Positions 8,404 to 17,567 of a DNA stretch of 64,000 bases are shown here, piece by piece. The notes beneath the pieces are model-generated. The model ran no database searches. It worked only from the letters and a program-made list of their open reading frames with translations, and had not been told where the DNA came from. The DNA is taken from NCBI GenBank assembly GCA_036389035.1, contig DASVQQ010000011.1, positions 434,001 to 498,000 on the forward strand. Direction: 5' to 3'. Within the stretch, counting starts at the first letter, position 1. Each line of letters begins with the position of its first letter. The position numbers were made by a program, and so were the translations under genes. This stretch comes from Jatrophihabitans sp. GTDB lineage: Bacteria; Actinomycetota; Actinomycetes; Mycobacteriales; Jatrophihabitantaceae.

Positions 8404-9249
8404 GTGCTTGTGAAGCTGACGCTCAAGCGGGTAGGCGGGCTCGCCGTCGTGGCGGCTCTGACGCTCTGGACTCTCGCTGCGCTACTCCCCATCGTCTCCG
8501 CCGTCCTGGCCTCGGTGAAGACAACGGATGCGATCACCGCCTCGCCGCTTGGCATTCCGGCGAATCCGACGTTCGACAACTTCACTCGGGCGTGGAACGG
8601 GCCCCTGTACGGCGTGCCGCTGTGGAAGACGATGATCAACAGCGCGATCGCGGTGAGCGTTGGCGTTGGCGTTGGCGTCTCGGTCGGCACCGTCGCCGGC
8701 TATGCGCTGGCAAGGAACCCACGCACGCTGTCGTGGTTGAACCGCTACTTTGTCCTGCTGCTAACGGTGCCGCAGATCGTCATCTGGGTGCCGCTCTTCA
8801 GCCTGGCCAGCGACTTGAACGTCCTGAGCAGCCCGGCCGCTCTCGGGTTGGTCTACGCCGCGCTGGTCATCCCGCTGTCCACCGTGCTGATGCGCACCTA
8901 CTTCGCGAGCTTTCCGCTCGATCTTATCGAGGCGGCGAAGGTAGACGGAGCGTCGGAGACCTATGCCCTTGCCCGCATCGTGATACCGATGTCCAAGGGC
9001 ACGATCGGCCTCGTAGCGCTGTTGCAGGCGATCATGCTCTGGAACGAACTCGCCTTGGCGGTCATCCTGCTGTTGGAACCCGACAGTCAGACGATCCCTC
9101 TTGGCCTGACCCAGTTTCGGAGCCAGTTCGAGGTAGAGCTGGGCCCGCAGTTTGCTGGACTGGTACTTGCGATCGTTCCCATGATCATGCTCTATCTTAT
9201 TGCCAACCGACGCATCATCTCGGGGATGCGGTTGGGCTCTCTCAGATGA
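8404..9249 (+). CDS. sugar ABC transporter permease (MalG-like)
   Basis: The 281-residue permease carries about six membrane segments and the conserved EAA cytoplasmic loop (DLIEAAKVDGASETYALARIVIPM). This is the MalG-type partner of the preceding permease, and its GTG start lies 4 bases after that gene's stop. A run of GV repeats (AVSVGVGVGVSVGT, coded by alternating GTT/GGC triplets at about 8650-8690) forms part of a membrane helix. It completes the transporter operon. Confidence 0.87.
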   Translation: MLVKLTLKRVGGLAVVAALTLWTLAALLPIVSAVLASVKTTDAITASPLGIPANPTFDNFTRAWNGPLYGVPLWKTMINSAIAVSVGVGVGVSVGTVAGYALARNPRTLSWLNRYFVLLLTVPQIVIWVPLFSLASDLNVLSSPAALGLVYAALVIPLSTVLMRTYFASFPLDLIEAAKVDGASETYALARIVIPMSKGTIGLVALLQAIMLWNELALAVILLLEPDSQTIPLGLTQFRSQFEVELGPQFAGLVLAIVPMIMLYLIANRRIISGMRLGSLR

Positions 9250-9453
9250 TTAACCGAGAAAGTGTCTCGGCAATCCAGCCGTCACGGGCCGCGCCGGCAA
9301 GCGCATCGACGACGCTCGTGAACGCCGCTAAGGGCGTGTACAACGTGGTTGCGGTACGGGTTCCGTGGTTGCCGCGGCGTCGAACATAACGTTGCGCTGT
9401 CACACAATCCCTTACTTCTAACTCCATCGGGATTTGCAGAGAGGAAGTGGCTT
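9250..9453. other. intergenic segment without a supported gene
   Basis: This stretch between the permease and the glycoside hydrolase has a 47-codon frame at 9246-9389 with no recognisable features. Base use becomes more AT-rich towards the hydrolase gene, consistent with a junction between segments of different origin. Confidence 0.4.
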
Positions 9454-10863
9454 GTGTCGAGGCTTTCGCCGATTCGTGTCGCACCCGGAGGGCGTTACTT
9501 TGAGACTTTCGATGGCGAGCCGTTTTTATTTCTAGGCCCCAATGACGCCGTAAGCTGGCCCAGCTTGAACGGCTTATACCGGCGGAAGGGCATCGCGGGC
9601 GTTGAAGCATATTTGCAGGACATGGCGGAGAATGGCGTTAACATTCTCCGCGTCATGCTGGAGTATGCGCACGTCAATACGCGCTTCTTCGAACGTCCCG
9701 TCGGGAGGTTCAATCCTCCCATGGTGCGCCTTTGGGACGACCTGTTCGAGCGCTGCGAACGCTTTGGCCTGCGAGTGCTCTTAGCGCCCTGGGACAATTA
9801 CTGGATGGCTACGCGCTGGCACCATCATCCCTACAACGTGGCCAATGGCGGACCGGCACAGTCATTGCAAGCCTTCTTCACCGAAGAGGCGACGATTGCC
9901 GCAACCATTCGCCGCTTGCAGTTCGTGGCGGAACGCTGGGGCGGTTGCGGCGCGTTCGCCGCGTGGGATTTGTTCAATGAAATTCACCCTAATTATGGCG
10001 GCACGCCAAAGCAACAGGGCGCTGTGATCGCGCGGATTTCGGATGCAGTGCGCGAAGTTGAGATGCGTTGCTGGGGCTATACGCGCCCGCAGACGGTTTC
10101 TATTTTTGGCCCTGAACCCAAAGGGGACTACGAACAGTTGGTTTTTCGCCATCCAAATCTCGACTTCGCCTCGACCCATATTTACCACCGGCGCGGCATT
10201 GATCGTCCCACCAACACGGTGGTGCCAGCGCTTACTATGGCTCAGTACGTCCGCTACGGATTACAGAGAACCCCGTCGGATCGGCCGTTCACCGACACAG
10301 AGCATGGTCCGATCAACCTCTTCAATAACTTAAATAGAATGATGACCGAAAAGTTCGACGACGAGTACGAGCGCCACATGATGTGGGCGCATCTGGCAAG
10401 CGGTGGAGCAGGCTGCGGCATGCGCTGGCCGGCGCGCAGACCTCATGTGCTCACAGCAGGAACGCGCCGCTCTATCGGCGCCATGGCAGGGTTCATCAAG
10501 CACGTGGAATGGCTCCGCTTCGCCCAGCAGGACGCCGTAGCCGACATCCAGGTCGCAACGCAGAGCATCGAGGTGTTCGCGTGCCGCGACGATCAACAAG
10601 CCATCGTTTGGCTCTTGCGGGGAGTGCCGAAGAGACATCACGGCACCCTACCCCCACGAGAGCCCCTGCATGATGTAGGAGTCACGATACGAGGCCTGTT
10701 GCCGGGTCACTACTCAGTTATGCAATGGGACACACGCAAAGGGGTCTGCATAGGCCGTATGCACGTGAGATCAGACCGCACTCGAAGGTTACGCTTCGCA
10801 CTGCCGAGCTTGGGCAATGACATGGCACTGGCTGTACGACGTGCGGCGGCGCAGGGCGCGTAA
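9454..10863 (+). CDS. cellulase-like glycoside hydrolase (GH5/clan GH-A type), atypical composition
   Basis: The protein of 469 residues has a TIM-barrel glycosidase layout. A putative acid/base glutamate is E176 in WDLFNE and a nucleophile candidate is E283 in FTDTEHG, with THIYH between them as in clan GH-A enzymes. A C-terminal beta-type domain (about 385-469) follows. GTG 9454 is chosen because a GAGAGGAAG site lies 6-7 bases upstream. No signal peptide is seen, so it probably acts in the cytoplasm on imported sugars. Codon use (ATT, TTT, TTA, GCG) differs strikingly from its neighbours, suggesting transfer from a lower-GC donor. Confidence 0.75.
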   Translation: MSRLSPIRVAPGGRYFETFDGEPFLFLGPNDAVSWPSLNGLYRRKGIAGVEAYLQDMAENGVNILRVMLEYAHVNTRFFERPVGRFNPPMVRLWDDLFERCERFGLRVLLAPWDNYWMATRWHHHPYNVANGGPAQSLQAFFTEEATIAATIRRLQFVAERWGGCGAFAAWDLFNEIHPNYGGTPKQQGAVIARISDAVREVEMRCWGYTRPQTVSIFGPEPKGDYEQLVFRHPNLDFASTHIYHRRGIDRPTNTVVPALTMAQYVRYGLQRTPSDRPFTDTEHGPINLFNNLNRMMTEKFDDEYERHMMWAHLASGGAGCGMRWPARRPHVLTAGTRRSIGAMAGFIKHVEWLRFAQQDAVADIQVATQSIEVFACRDDQQAIVWLLRGVPKRHHGTLPPREPLHDVGVTIRGLLPGHYSVMQWDTRKGVCIGRMHVRSDRTRRLRFALPSLGNDMALAVRRAAAQGA

Positions 10864-11011
10864 CCAGTGCTCATGCAGCCCAGCAATTCCGGGCATCGTA
10901 AAGTCAGCACCGGATATCAAATCAGAGGGAATCGGTTAAGCGTCGATTCGGGCCGGAGCTGGCCGCGGCCCGCCACACCCCTTGGCGGCTGCTCGTGAGA
11001 GATTGTTCTTC

Positions 11012-12096
11012 ATGACCCGCCTCAGCGTCAGCAGCAGCGTCCAACTGCTCGCCTCGGCACAGACATCGACCGGGGCCATCCCCGCCAGCACTGTTCACGA
11101 CGTCTACCAGTACGGCTGGCTGCGCGACGGGTCATGGTGTGCCTACGCACTGGACCGGGCCGGGCGCCGCGACGCCGCCTCGGCCTGGCACCACTGGGTC
11201 GCCCAAACGGTGCTGGCCCACGAGCATCGTGTCGATCAGGCGATCGCCGCTGTCCGGGAGGGCAGGGTCACAGGACTGGTCATGATGCCGGCCCGGTTCA
11301 CCCTGGACGGCCAGGAGGAGATCGCCGGCGAGGAGGAATGGCCCAACTACCAGACCGACTGCTACGGGTTCTGGCTGTGGGCCGTCGCCGACCACATCCG
11401 GCGAGGTGGCGTGCTCGACGACCAACTGGAAGCCGCGATGAGACTGACCATCCGTTACCTGCTCGCCGCCGGCGACCAACCCTGCTATGACTGCTGGGAG
11501 GAACATCCGGCAACCGCCACACCTCCTCGCTGGCCGCGGTCGCGGCCGGCTTGCGTGACGCGGGAACGCTGCTCGACGATGCCGCCGCCACGGTGATGAC
11601 TGGCGCCCTGGTCGAGCGCATCACCGGACCTGAACACACCCTGGCCGGCAGTTTCGTTCGCTACCCCGGGGACACCCGCATCGACGGGTCACTGCTCTGG
11701 ATCGGCGTTCCCTTCGGCCTGGTGGACACCACCTCCGGTCTCTACCGCACCACGGTGCAGCGGGTGCGGGAAGAGTTGCTTGTGCCGGGCGGAGGGGTGC
11801 GCCGCTATCTGGGCGACACGTTCTACGGCGGCAGCGAATGGATATTGCTCGCCGCCTCGCTAGGCTGGTCGTGCTTGGCGCTCGGCGACCACGGACTCGC
11901 CGAGCGGATGCTGGCTTGGATCGAATCGCGAGCCAACAGCGACGGTTACCTGCCCGAACAGGTCGCCGACCACGTCCAGTCACCCCACATGCTCGCCTAC
12001 TGGCGGTCGAGATGGGGCGCGACCGCCAGCCCGCTGCTCTGGTCCCACGCCATGCACGTCGTCCTCGCAGACGAACTCGCCGGCCCCTCGACCTGA
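11012..12096 (+). pseudogene. GH15 (glucoamylase-like) gene with a frameshift
   Basis: Two overlapping frames together spell one GH15 protein of about 360 residues. The first (from ATG 11012) has DVYQYGWLRDGSW, WPNYQTDCYGFWLW and the acid motif CYDCWEEH. The second, in the next frame, continues with GNRHTSSLAAVAAGLRDAG and has the catalytic base motif LPEQ (about 11950). The frame changes near 11505-11512, where loss of one base explains the break. Either the gene is inactive or the assembly has an error there. It would cleave alpha-glucosidic bonds, fitting the upstream sugar transporter. Confidence 0.75.
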
Positions 12097-12198
12097 CCCC
12101 TAGCGCCAAGTCGGGCACTCGGGATTCGGCTCACCACCGACGGGTTGAGCGAGTAGGTGTCCTCATGTTGTCCTCTCAGTGGGTGCGCCAGCGCACAG

Positions 12199-12231
12199 AA
12201 CGGCGGCGGGCCAATTAGACCCGCCGCCGTT
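12199..12231. terminator. bidirectional hairpin terminator
   Basis: AACGGCGGCGGG (12199-12210) and CCCGCCGCCGTT (12220-12231) form a perfect 12-bp stem with a 9-base loop, between the convergent GH15 and LuxR-type genes. There is no long T-run on either side. Confidence 0.65.
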
Positions 12232-12246
12232 CAATTGGGATCGTGC

Positions 12247-12570
12247 TCAGCGCCACCAGGGGGTGCGGCAGGCCGTGCAGAGCGGCCTAGGCCGTTGTAG
12301 AACCTCGCCGCCGAGCATGGCAGCCGGGGTGTACTCCTCGCGCGACAGCTCATGGAACAGCAGCGTTAGCCCCTGCTGCGAGTCCACCCGCAGCTTCCGG
12401 AACGCCATGGACAGGTGGTTCCGGACGGTGGACTGGCTGAGGAACAACTGGCGGGCGATGTCCGGTACCCGGTGACCGGTCAGCAGCAGCCGGACCACCT
12501 GGGCTTCCCGGTCGGAGAGCACGCACCGGTTGTCCAGGTGCACCTGGCCGGGTTCCTCCCGATCAGGCAT
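12247..12570 (-). CDS. small LuxR/NarL-type helix-turn-helix protein (receiver missing)
   Basis: This 107-residue product is essentially a GerE/LuxR DNA-binding domain: LSDREAQVVRLLLTGHRVPDIARQLFLSQSTVRNHLS with the helix-turn-helix at about residues 22-60, followed by a short C-terminal tail. A normal NarL protein is about 210 residues, so this is either a stand-alone HTH regulator or the 3' remnant of a larger gene. The sequence upstream (12571-13250) is a broken mosaic of an unknown gene and an IS481 transposase, which favours truncation by insertion. ATG 12570 lacks a well-placed ribosome site. Confidence 0.6.
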   Translation of the reverse strand: MPDREEPGQVHLDNRCVLSDREAQVVRLLLTGHRVPDIARQLFLSQSTVRNHLSMAFRKLRVDSQQGLTLLFHELSREEYTPAAMLGGEVLQRPRPLCTACRTPWWR

Positions 12571-12808
12571 CGGCGTGCTTGACCTGCCGGGCCGGTCGCC
12601 ACCCCTCCTCCACGTCGGCGGTGCGCCAGGTACGCCGCGAGGTTGCGGAGCATGGTCGCGTGGATGGTGCACCGGAACGGTTGCCCGCCGTCGTCGGCCG
12701 GCTCGAACTCCACCGCCAGCCGCGTCTGGTCCGCGGTGTGCCCGAGCTGCCCGAACCGGAACGGGCGGACAAGGTAGGCCGAGAAGTAGCCCGGCCGCCC
12801 GTCGTCGT
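12571..12808 (-). pseudogene. fragment of an unidentified gene between LuxR HTH and IS481 remnant
   Basis: A frame on the minus strand reads like real protein (GYFSAYLVRPFRFGQLGHTA, then EFEPADDGGQPFRCTI and TMLRNLAAYLAHR). It has no start and is fused at about 12808 to the transposase fragment. I do not recognise the family. It may be the 5' or middle part of an operon partner of the LuxR-type gene. Confidence 0.4.
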
Positions 12809-13250
12809 TTTGTGCGGCTGCGCGGTGACGAACCCGCGCCGCGACAGCACCCGCCAGATCGTCGCGGTCGACGGCGCGGACCCGGTCCGCTGACGCAGAT
12901 GCCAGCCGATCGTCTCAGCTCCGGCGTCATGCCCTGCCCCGGCCAGCTCCTTGCGCAGGGCCACGATCGCGTCCTCGACAGCGTCGGCAGTTCGTCGCGG
13001 ACTGCTGTGCGGGCGGCGGGAGCGCGGCTCGAACGCGGCCTCGCCCTCGGTCCGGTAGCGCCGCACCAGCGTCTGCACCCACTGCCTGGACACACCGTAA
13101 TCACGGGCCACCTCGCTCTTGGACCGGCCCTCCACCACCACGGCCATGATTACTACCCGCGCCATCGACATCGCCTGCCACCCCCACCGTCAGGGTGTAA
13201 ACGATGACGCGAGACACCTGCCAACTATGTCCTGAACTCAGACACCTGGC
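12808..13250 (-). mobile_element. IS481-family insertion sequence remnant (one end plus transposase N-terminus)
   Basis: From ATG 13171 leftwards about 120 codons encode an IS481-type transposase start: helix-turn-helix KSEVARDYGVSRQWVQTLV and the linker region WHLRQRTGSAPSTATIWRVL. The frame then breaks at about 12808, before the DDE catalytic core, where unrelated coding sequence begins. At 13196-13250 the DNA matches the conserved terminal region of IS481 elements (GACACCTGCC and ATGTCCTGAACTCA). Only one end and no catalytic core remain, so the element is dead. The opposite end was not found. Confidence 0.72.
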
Positions 13251-13374
13251 GGCGCACAATATTGAATTTTTTCACATTGCGTTTCGGCTCTAGCGGCCGC
13301 TGGTATATCGACGCAAAAGATATCCCTCGATCTCGTGCAGGCTTGCCTGGTCGCGCTAAAGCCCAGCAACACAG

Positions 13375-13417
13375 AAGCGCGCCCCACCTCACCGATACGT
13401 CGGGAGGTGAGGCGCTT
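13375..13417. terminator. long imperfect hairpin, probable terminator
   Basis: AAGCGC...CCACCTC-A-CCGA and TCGG-GAGGTGAGG...CGCTT pair around a TACG loop, giving about 16 pairs with one bulge and one mismatch. It sits 17 bases past the stop of the lipoprotein-type gene, on its 3' side. Confidence 0.6.
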
Positions 13418-13433
13418 CCTTTGCGTTTGAGGC

Positions 13434-13800
13434 TTAGCCGATCTTCCGCCAGGTGCATCCACCGCTGAACTCGACAGCCCTATCCGAAGGGTTTATCTGG
13501 ATCGTGGCTGGGCCTGTGTTCCCGTTAGCGATGATCGAGTTCACCCCTCCCTCCAGATCGCTGAGGCGGGCGTAGTAGCAGTCGCCGTCGTCGGTGTGCC
13601 ACAACCCCGCCTTGATCTCGCCGCTCACCACGTACTGCCCATCAGAGGTCTCCGCCACCGGCGGCGGTGTGAACGTGACTCGCACCTGAACGGTCTTCGT
13701 GGCGATCACTTCGTCGGCGTAGCTGTGACCGTGGTGCCAGGTTGAGTGACGAGGGAGGTGGCGGTAGCTGTCGTCGTGACGGCGGGCTGCGCGTTCACGT
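13434..13800 (-). pseudogene. frameshifted actinobacterial lipoprotein-type gene
   Basis: The C-terminal part (13434 to about 13720) encodes a domain common in actinobacterial surface lipoproteins: YVVSGEIKAGLWHTDDGDCY, IIANGNTGPATIQINPSD and SGGCTWRKIG. The usual Thr/Val/Pro-rich linker before it (VTQPGTTVTATPTK) lies in a different frame at about 13708-13795 that ends in a TGA. At least one frameshift near 13710-13730 separates them, and no signal peptide or lipobox could be joined upstream. I read it as a decayed or mis-sequenced gene. Its function in the family is unknown. Confidence 0.55.
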
Positions 13801-14094
13801 CGAGGCCGGGTGCGTCGAATGGGGCCAGCCCGACGACGCTGGCGCAAGCAGTCACCTGGTCGGGCGAGATCGCGGCGATCGCCAATGCGTGAGGCGCGCC
13901 GCCGGAGCCACCCGCACCGCGAACCGGGACCACCAGAGCATGCGCGTCACGGCGAGCACATCCACGATGACGTCCATAGCGCATGCTCGTAGCAGCTGCG
14001 AGACTCATTGCGCCCCGTCACCGGGACAATCACCGGACGGCTTTACTGGAACTCCGCCAGACGCAACCACGCCACGCGGTGAGACAATCACCAG

Positions 14095-14877
14095 GTGGAC
14101 GACGAGGGCCGGCTGCCGGGTGGCAATGCCGATGGTGCCCTGCGAGTGGGCGATACGGTGCGTCGCCCCATCGGACCGTGGACATCGTCGGTGCACGCGT
14201 TGCTCGCCCATCTGTCGGCATGCGGGTTCATCGGAGCGCCGCATGCCTTGGGCATCGACGAGGCCGGACGAGAGATCCTCAGCCTGCTGCCAGGGCGCAC
14301 TGTGGGCACCCGGATGCCGTGGCCGCCGTGGGTGCACAGCGACTCCGCGCTCATCCAGGTCGCAACATGGTTGCGGTCCTTCCATGCAGCCGTCGCCAGT
14401 TTCGTTCCACCGTTCGACGCTGTGTGGCGGGAGGGCGGGTGCTGGCGTCCGGGTTTGATCGTCGGGCACAACGATGCGGCGCCGTACAACGCCGCGTGGG
14501 GTGACGATGGCCGGCTGGTCGGCTTCTTCGATTGGGACTTTGCAGGCCCGGTGACGGCAGAATGGGACCTTGCGTTCACCGTCTTCGCCTGGGTGCCGCT
14601 GCACGCGCGCCACGTGGTTGAACGAGAGGGTTTCACCGCATTCGACGATAGGCGTCGGCGTCTCGAGTTGTTCCTGACCACCTACGGTTGGGCGGGCGCA
14701 TTGCACGAATTCCTGGCCACCGTTCAAGCTCGGGTCATCGCCTCCGCCAATGGCATCGGCCGCATCGCCCAGACCGGCGACATGGTCTACGTGAAGATGA
14801 TCGAACGAGGCATCGACGCCGACCTCAGAACCGCCGCTACAGAGCTCGACGACTTCCGCGCACAGCTGGCGACTTGA
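14095..14877 (+). CDS. aminoglycoside phosphotransferase (APH)-fold protein
   Basis: The 260-residue protein has the APH/choline-kinase catalytic loop, with H125-N126-D127 and N132 in VGHNDAAPYNAAW, and the metal-binding FFDWDFAGP segment (D146/D148). The N-terminal ATP-binding lobe is short. Members phosphorylate antibiotics, sugars or amino-sugars; the substrate cannot be told here. GTG 14095 is the start; no strong ribosome site is visible. It stands alone between a frameshifted lipoprotein gene and a sugar transporter operon, so a resistance role is possible but unproven. Confidence 0.72.
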   Translation: MDDEGRLPGGNADGALRVGDTVRRPIGPWTSSVHALLAHLSACGFIGAPHALGIDEAGREILSLLPGRTVGTRMPWPPWVHSDSALIQVATWLRSFHAAVASFVPPFDAVWREGGCWRPGLIVGHNDAAPYNAAWGDDGRLVGFFDWDFAGPVTAEWDLAFTVFAWVPLHARHVVEREGFTAFDDRRRRLELFLTTYGWAGALHEFLATVQARVIASANGIGRIAQTGDMVYVKMIERGIDADLRTAATELDDFRAQLAT

Positions 14878-15258
14878 AGACGAACCGATCCCGGTCGGTG
14901 ATCCCTCTGGACCAGAACATCAGGAGCGAGTTCCGCTCGACACTCTCAGCAGCCCGCGCGACCCAGCGGGCCGCCGCTCGGGCCCTTCCCGTCCCTCCCA
15001 AGTAGACCCGTGACATGTAGCGGTCGATCTGGGCGCGGCACCCGCCTGCGGCAGGCATCCCATTAATCACCTCGGCCGGCCCTGAACGCCGGGCGACGCT
15101 GAGCGCGTGTCCAGGTTGCATCGCTGTGACACATAAGCCAAGATCCTCGCCTAGGTCACGCATCGGTCCAATGGAGGAGCCGCGATGGCGCACCTGATGA
15201 GCCCTCAGGAGCTTGCACAGCACGGTATGCGTTCATGCGCGTCCACAGCCGAGGTCTC
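14878..15258. other. intergenic region upstream of second sugar transporter
   Basis: No gene is supported in these 381 bases. A leftward frame (14837-15223) encodes a plausible-looking peptide but overlaps the phosphotransferase 3' end and has no recognised family. A promoter for the transporter operon is expected here but no clear -35/-10 pair or palindrome was found. Confidence 0.4.
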
Positions 15259-16590
15259 ATGACCGGACTTTCGCGCCGCCAGTTCCTGGCCGCTGGCGGC
15301 GGTCTCACTCTCGCGGGGGTGCTGTCGGCCTGCGGCTCCCCGGTCGCCACGAGCTTCTCCGGGGGGCAGCCGTCGACGGCTGACGTCATCTTCTGGCACC
15401 TGTTCGGCGGTGGTGACGGCGCGAACATGGCCACGATGGTCCAGAAGTACCAGAAACCGAGCCAGCGCTCGGTTGAGGCCACGCTGCTGTCCTGGGGCAA
15501 CCCCTACTACACGAAGCTCGCGCTGGCTGCGTCCAGCGGCCGCCCCCCAGACGTCGGGGTCGCGCACCTGTCCCGGCTGCCGCTGCTCGCGCAGGCCGGC
15601 CTGCTGGAACCCATCGGGGACCAGTTCCGCACTTCCGGCATCACCGAGGACAAGTTCACCCCCGCTGCCTGGAAGAAGGCGACGGTCGACGGCATCACCT
15701 ACGCGGTGCCCCTGGACACTCACCCGTTCGTGCTCTACTACAACACGGCGTTGGCCAAGAAAGCCGGGCTGCTCGACGACACCGGAGACCGGCTCAAGCC
15801 CATGTCGGGCGCCGATGACTTCCGCAACGCCCTCAAGGCGATGAAGGACGCTTCCGGAGGGCAGTTCGGGGCCGTCGCCACTATCACGGCCAGCCCATCG
15901 ACCTGCTGGCGCTTTTTCAGCATGGTGTACCTCGGCGCGGCCGAGCCACTCGTCACCGATCAGGGCACCAAGGTGACCATCGACCAGAGCGCGATGGAGG
16001 AGGCTTTCGCCTTTCTCCAGAGCCTCACCGGGTCGCAGAAGCTGATGCCGAGCACAGCGACGGCGACGACGACGTCGAGCCTGTTCAGCCAGGGCAAGGT
16101 CGGCTTCCTGTTCGAGGGAGTGTGGCAGTTGCCGACCTACCGGAAGGTCAAGGGTCTGCAGTTCAACATCGAGCCCTTCCCCGCGCTCCTCGGATCCAAG
16201 CCAGTCGCCTACGCGGACTCGCACTCCCTGGTCATCCCGAAGAGCTCGGGGCGCTCGGCAGTGCGGACCACCGATGCCGTGAACTTCATCAAGGGGCTAC
16301 TGGACCAGAGCACTCTCTGGGCCGAGGGCGGCCACGTGCCGGCGTGGCTTCCGGCACAGAAGGGCGCCGAGTTCGGGGCACTGAAACCGCAGAGCAACTA
16401 CACCCAGGCCGCCTTCGACGCGGTGTACGACCCGGTGGGCTGGTACACCGGCGCCGGCTCGGACTTCCAAACCGCGATGGGGTCGGTCGTGGCGAGCGTG
16501 CTCACCGGGGCCACCAGTCCCAAGCAGGGAGTGGACGCGATCAGAAGCAGCCTGCAGACGTTCTCCACCGCTCGACCGCCTGTGACGTGA
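15259..16590 (+). CDS. sugar ABC transporter substrate-binding lipoprotein
   Basis: This family-1 solute-binding protein of about 443 residues carries a Tat-like start (SRRQFLAAGGG) merged with a lipobox (VLSAC, C25), so it is probably exported folded and lipid-anchored. ATG 15259 is preferred over ATG 15235 because of the GAGG site just upstream and the compact signal peptide. It leads the three-gene operon 15259-18452 (binding protein plus two permeases), again without an ATPase gene. It is unrelated in detail to the binding protein at 5906, so a different carbohydrate is likely. Confidence 0.88.
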   Translation: MTGLSRRQFLAAGGGLTLAGVLSACGSPVATSFSGGQPSTADVIFWHLFGGGDGANMATMVQKYQKPSQRSVEATLLSWGNPYYTKLALAASSGRPPDVGVAHLSRLPLLAQAGLLEPIGDQFRTSGITEDKFTPAAWKKATVDGITYAVPLDTHPFVLYYNTALAKKAGLLDDTGDRLKPMSGADDFRNALKAMKDASGGQFGAVATITASPSTCWRFFSMVYLGAAEPLVTDQGTKVTIDQSAMEEAFAFLQSLTGSQKLMPSTATATTTSSLFSQGKVGFLFEGVWQLPTYRKVKGLQFNIEPFPALLGSKPVAYADSHSLVIPKSSGRSAVRTTDAVNFIKGLLDQSTLWAEGGHVPAWLPAQKGAEFGALKPQSNYTQAAFDAVYDPVGWYTGAGSDFQTAMGSVVASVLTGATSPKQGVDAIRSSLQTFSTARPPVT

Positions 16591-16600
16591 GGAGTTCGAG

Positions 16601-17554
16601 ATGAGTGCCGTGGCGACACTGCCAACGGGGGCCAGCACCGACGCGCGTCCCGCGCCGGCCAAGAAGCGTCGCTTCGACGGCGAGAATCGGGCTGGGTGGC
16701 TCTTCAGCGCCCCGTTCATGGTCCTCTACATCCTCTTCCTCATCGGTCCCGTGCTTGTCGGGATCGTGATCAGCCTGTTCAACACGACCACGGTGAGATC
16801 CGGCCTCGGGAGTTGGGTGGGCGTATCCAACTACGTGGATGTGTTGGGGAACAGGGACTTCTGGGTCTCGATGTGGCACTCGGTGCTGTTCACGCTTCTC
16901 ACCACTCCACTGCTGGTGCTGCTACCGATGGTGTTCGCGATCCTCGCCTCACGCATGGTGCACAACCGATGGTTCTTTCGGATCGCCTTCTTCGCGCCCT
17001 ACGTCGTGCCGTCCTCGGCGGTCTGCCTGATCTTCGCTTTCATGTACACGCCGCAGACGGGCCTGATCACCAACGCGTTCACCTGGGTCGGACTGACCCC
17101 CCCGAACTTCTTCGGCACCACCTCCGGCGCCTGGTTCGCCGTGGTGCTGCTCACCTTGTGGTGGACCTTCGGCTTCAATTTCATCCTCTACACCGCGGCC
17201 CTGCAGGAGCTCTCGGAGGAGGTCTATGAGGCGGCGTCGATCGACGGCGCCGGGCCGTGGCAGCAAGTCAAATGGGTTACCGTCCCGCAGCTGCGCCCGA
17301 CGATGAGCCTGGTGCTCATCTTGCAGGTGCTTGCCTCCCTGAAGGTGTTCGACCAGATCTACATCCTGCTGGCCGGTGGTCCGAACTACTCGACGCGTCC
17401 GGTCATCCAGTACATCTTCGACACCGGGTTCACCGCCTACCGAGGCGGCTATGCGGCCGCCGCGACGATGGTCTACTTCGTGATCCTGGTTCTGGTCTCC
17501 GTCGGCTGGCTCCTGGTCCGCAACCGGCGCAGCCCCGACCCTGCGAACGCCTGA
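16601..17554 (+). CDS. sugar ABC transporter permease (MalF-like)
   Basis: The 317-residue permease has six predicted membrane segments starting near residue 31 (GWLFSAPFMVLYILFLIGP) and the EAA loop VYEAASIDGAGPWQQVKWVTVP. A GAGGAG site precedes ATG 16601, which lies 10 bases after the binding-protein stop. It pairs with the MalG-like protein encoded 13 bases downstream. Confidence 0.88.
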   Translation: MSAVATLPTGASTDARPAPAKKRRFDGENRAGWLFSAPFMVLYILFLIGPVLVGIVISLFNTTTVRSGLGSWVGVSNYVDVLGNRDFWVSMWHSVLFTLLTTPLLVLLPMVFAILASRMVHNRWFFRIAFFAPYVVPSSAVCLIFAFMYTPQTGLITNAFTWVGLTPPNFFGTTSGAWFAVVLLTLWWTFGFNFILYTAALQELSEEVYEAASIDGAGPWQQVKWVTVPQLRPTMSLVLILQVLASLKVFDQIYILLAGGPNYSTRPVIQYIFDTGFTAYRGGYAAAATMVYFVILVLVSVGWLLVRNRRSPDPANA

Positions 17555-17567
17555 AAGGATCACAAAT

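Noticed and set aside
12530..13207. 225-codon rightward open frame across the IS481 remnant
   Set aside because: Antisense to the transposase fragment, with Arg/Pro-rich translation and no homology features.
14837..15223. 128-codon leftward frame before the second transporter
   Set aside because: Part of it (RWVARAAESVERNSLLMFWS) looks protein-like, but it overlaps the phosphotransferase gene antisense, lacks a start signal, and no family was recognised.
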